Part shown: positions 62,764 to 64,000 of the stretch, one piece after another
Position numbering within the stretch: the first letter of the stretch is position 1
Layout of the letters: each line of letters opens with the position of its first letter
Source of the DNA: an uncultured Erythrobacter sp.
GTDB lineage: Bacteria > Pseudomonadota > Alphaproteobacteria > Sphingomonadales > Sphingomonadaceae
Assembly (NCBI RefSeq): GCF_958304185.1
Contig: NZ_OY284433.1
Coordinates: forward strand, 186,001 to 250,000
Direction: 5' to 3'
DNA: 64,000 nt
Notes under the pieces: model-generated
Databases searched by the model: none
Told to the model about the DNA's origin: nothing
Seen by the model: the letters and a program-made list of their open reading frames with translations, nothing else
Program-made: the position numbers and the translations under genes

Positions 62764-64000
62764 GTGACCAATATGTCTTCGCCCCGTCGCCCCAAACTTC
62801 TGGCCGCCAGCTTTGCGCGCCAGCTTGCTCTGGCTGTGGCGCTCGCCAGCGGCACAGCAGTGCTCGCCGTTCCGGGCTTCACTGATGCGGCTCACGCCCA
62901 AAAGAAGAAAAAGAAGGACGAGCAGGCCCAGGCCGCCGCGCCGGTTTATGCCAAGGAATTCGTGGCCGCTTACACGCCGGTCGAAACTGCACTGAAGGAC
63001 CCGGCCGCCAATGTGGCTGCTCTGAAGCCACAGATCGAAGCCATCGCGAATATGGCGGCGTCGCCTGACGAACAGCTTGCGGCTGGCGGTATGCTGTTCA
63101 ACGCCGGGATCACTGGCAAGGACTTGACGCTCCAGCTGCGCGGTGCCGAGCTGATGCTGGGGAGCGGCAAGGTCAAACCCGAAGATACCGGCCGCTTCGC
63201 CTTCGTCGCGTCGCAGCTGGCTACGGCGCAAAACCAGTTCAGCAAGGCAGAGACCTATCTCCAGAAGGCAATCGACCTGAACTACAGCGCGCCGAACCTC
63301 AGCAACTATGATGTGCGGATGAACATGGCCGAGCTCTACTTCTCGCAAGAGCGTTTTGCCGAAGGCGTGACTTACATCAGCCAGCTGATCGCTGCCCGCA
63401 AGGCCGAGGGCCAGCCGGTCAATCCCAACTGGTATCGTCGCGGGGTGCAGATCGCTTACAACAACGAGCTTGTGCCGCAGATCTATGACTTTGTGCAGGG
63501 CTGGGTGATCGACGTTCCGACCCCGGAAAACTGGCGCGATGCGGTGAACCTGACGCGTAATCTCAATGATTACGACGGTCCGGTGCTGCTCGACTTGCTG
63601 CGTCTCGGCAAGCGGGTGGGGACGCTCAAGGAGAAGAACGACTACGTCTTCTACGTCGAGGCCGCCGATACCCGCCGCCTGCCGATGGAAGTGAAGTCGG
63701 TGATCGAAGAAGCCAATGCTACCGGCGCGATTCCCAAGGGGAGCGATCCGTGGGTGGACGAGCAGCTCGCAACAGCCAACAGCCTGATTGCCGAGGATCG
63801 GGCCGCGCTTCCCGCGCTTGAGCGTGATGCCAACGCGTCGGCTGCCAAGCTGCGCACCGTGCTGGCGGCGGGCGACACCTTCCTCAGCTACGGCGAGTAC
63901 GCCAAGGCGGCTAGCTTCTACGAGCGCAGCCTGACCATGCCCGAGGTTGATCGCAATCTCGCGCTGACCCGACTTGGCATCGCCCAGATCGGCGCTGGCA
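62764..64000 (+). CDS. Exported TPR-like repeat protein (partial)
   Basis: The frame is open to the right window edge (412 codons shown). A signal peptide (SFARQLALAVALASGTAVLA, ending DAAHAQ) is followed by a Lys-rich stretch and helical repeats with TPR-like spacing (AETYLQKAIDLNYSAPN, MAELYFSQERFAEGVTYI, YGEYAKAASFYERSLTM). No enzymatic domain is seen in the visible part. GTG 62764 with GGAGGA at 62754-62759 is the better start than ATG 62773. It is divergent from gyrA. Confidence 0.85.
   Translation, partial: MTNMSSPRRPKLLAASFARQLALAVALASGTAVLAVPGFTDAAHAQKKKKKDEQAQAAAPVYAKEFVAAYTPVETALKDPAANVAALKPQIEAIANMAASPDEQLAAGGMLFNAGITGKDLTLQLRGAELMLGSGKVKPEDTGRFAFVASQLATAQNQFSKAETYLQKAIDLNYSAPNLSNYDVRMNMAELYFSQERFAEGVTYISQLIAARKAEGQPVNPNWYRRGVQIAYNNELVPQIYDFVQGWVIDVPTPENWRDAVNLTRNLNDYDGPVLLDLLRLGKRVGTLKEKNDYVFYVEAADTRRLPMEVKSVIEEANATGAIPKGSDPWVDEQLATANSLIAEDRAALPALERDANASAAKLRTVLAAGDTFLSYGEYAKAASFYERSLTMPEVDRNLALTRLGIAQIGAG

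Noticed and set aside
1-64000. CRISPR arrays, insertion sequences, prophage or integrase-flanked islands
   Set aside because: No regularly spaced direct repeats, transposase, integrase or phage structural genes were seen; tRNA-Arg at 47176 has no attachment-site duplication or integrase nearby.

Overview
The window is a gene-dense, GC-rich (roughly 63-66% by eye) chromosomal segment of an alphaproteobacterium. The gene content and order point to Sphingomonadales, most likely Erythrobacteraceae (Erythrobacter/Porphyrobacter type). The evidence is a complete nuo run followed by birA, coaX, rnj and a DUF1467 gene; a ppiD-trpE-trpG-trpD-trpC-moaC-moeA-lexA run; a GTTC-N7-GTTC LexA box; and a pdhB carrying its own lipoyl domain. 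I see no prophage, insertion sequence or CRISPR array. The genus is inference.

Layout. 1-15456 (+): the 14-subunit complex I operon nuoA(partial)-N, mostly with 4-nt ATGA/GTGA overlaps. It carries four non-canonical small genes (an 81-aa membrane protein, a SnoaL/NTF2-like protein and two membrane microproteins) and a palindromic repeat directly before nuoG. 15453-18938 (+): birA, coaX, rnj and DUF1467, continuing the same run. 18948-25588: an unusual signalling-like block. It holds a large coiled-coil membrane protein (-), then on the + strand an HPt-like protein without its histidine, a nucleotidyltransferase-like membrane protein, a helical protein, and a histidine-kinase-like protein with an intact ATP site but no H-box histidine. 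Two CtrA-like boxes lie in it. 25624-28600 (-): gltX, gltA and a small membrane protein. 28668-31040 (+): comEC.

31128-41100 (-): one long run read ppiD, trpE, a phosphodiester glycosidase lipoprotein, an AT-richer membrane protein, trpG, trpD, trpC, moaC, moeA, lexA, with an SOS box before lexA and a second palindromic repeat between trpD and trpC. 41345-44401 (+): tpiA, secG, pyrG. 44402-44829: a 428-bp gene-free gap full of perfect hairpins, including a likely small RNA ending in a strong intrinsic terminator. 44830-47252: hsp20 (-), then grxC, a nitrilase-family hydrolase, DUF1178 and tRNA-Arg(CCT). 47253-52782: an MFS transporter (-), an acyl-CoA dehydrogenase, an ftsB-like gene and pdhA-pdhB. 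52813-56125 (-): a stand-alone three-gene Tad pseudopilin/VWA operon. 56335-59640: a squalene/phytoene-synthase-like protein, an EF-hand protein, trmFO (-) and a lysoplasmalogenase. 59633-62443 (-): gyrA, with a candidate SOS box upstream. 62764-end (+): a secreted repeat protein cut by the window edge.

Functionally the window is mostly housekeeping: respiration, cofactor and tryptophan synthesis, central carbon metabolism, RNA decay and DNA topology. The least explained parts are the block at 18.9-25.6 kb with two signalling proteins lacking phospho-acceptor histidines, the structured gap after pyrG, and the extra small genes inside nuo.
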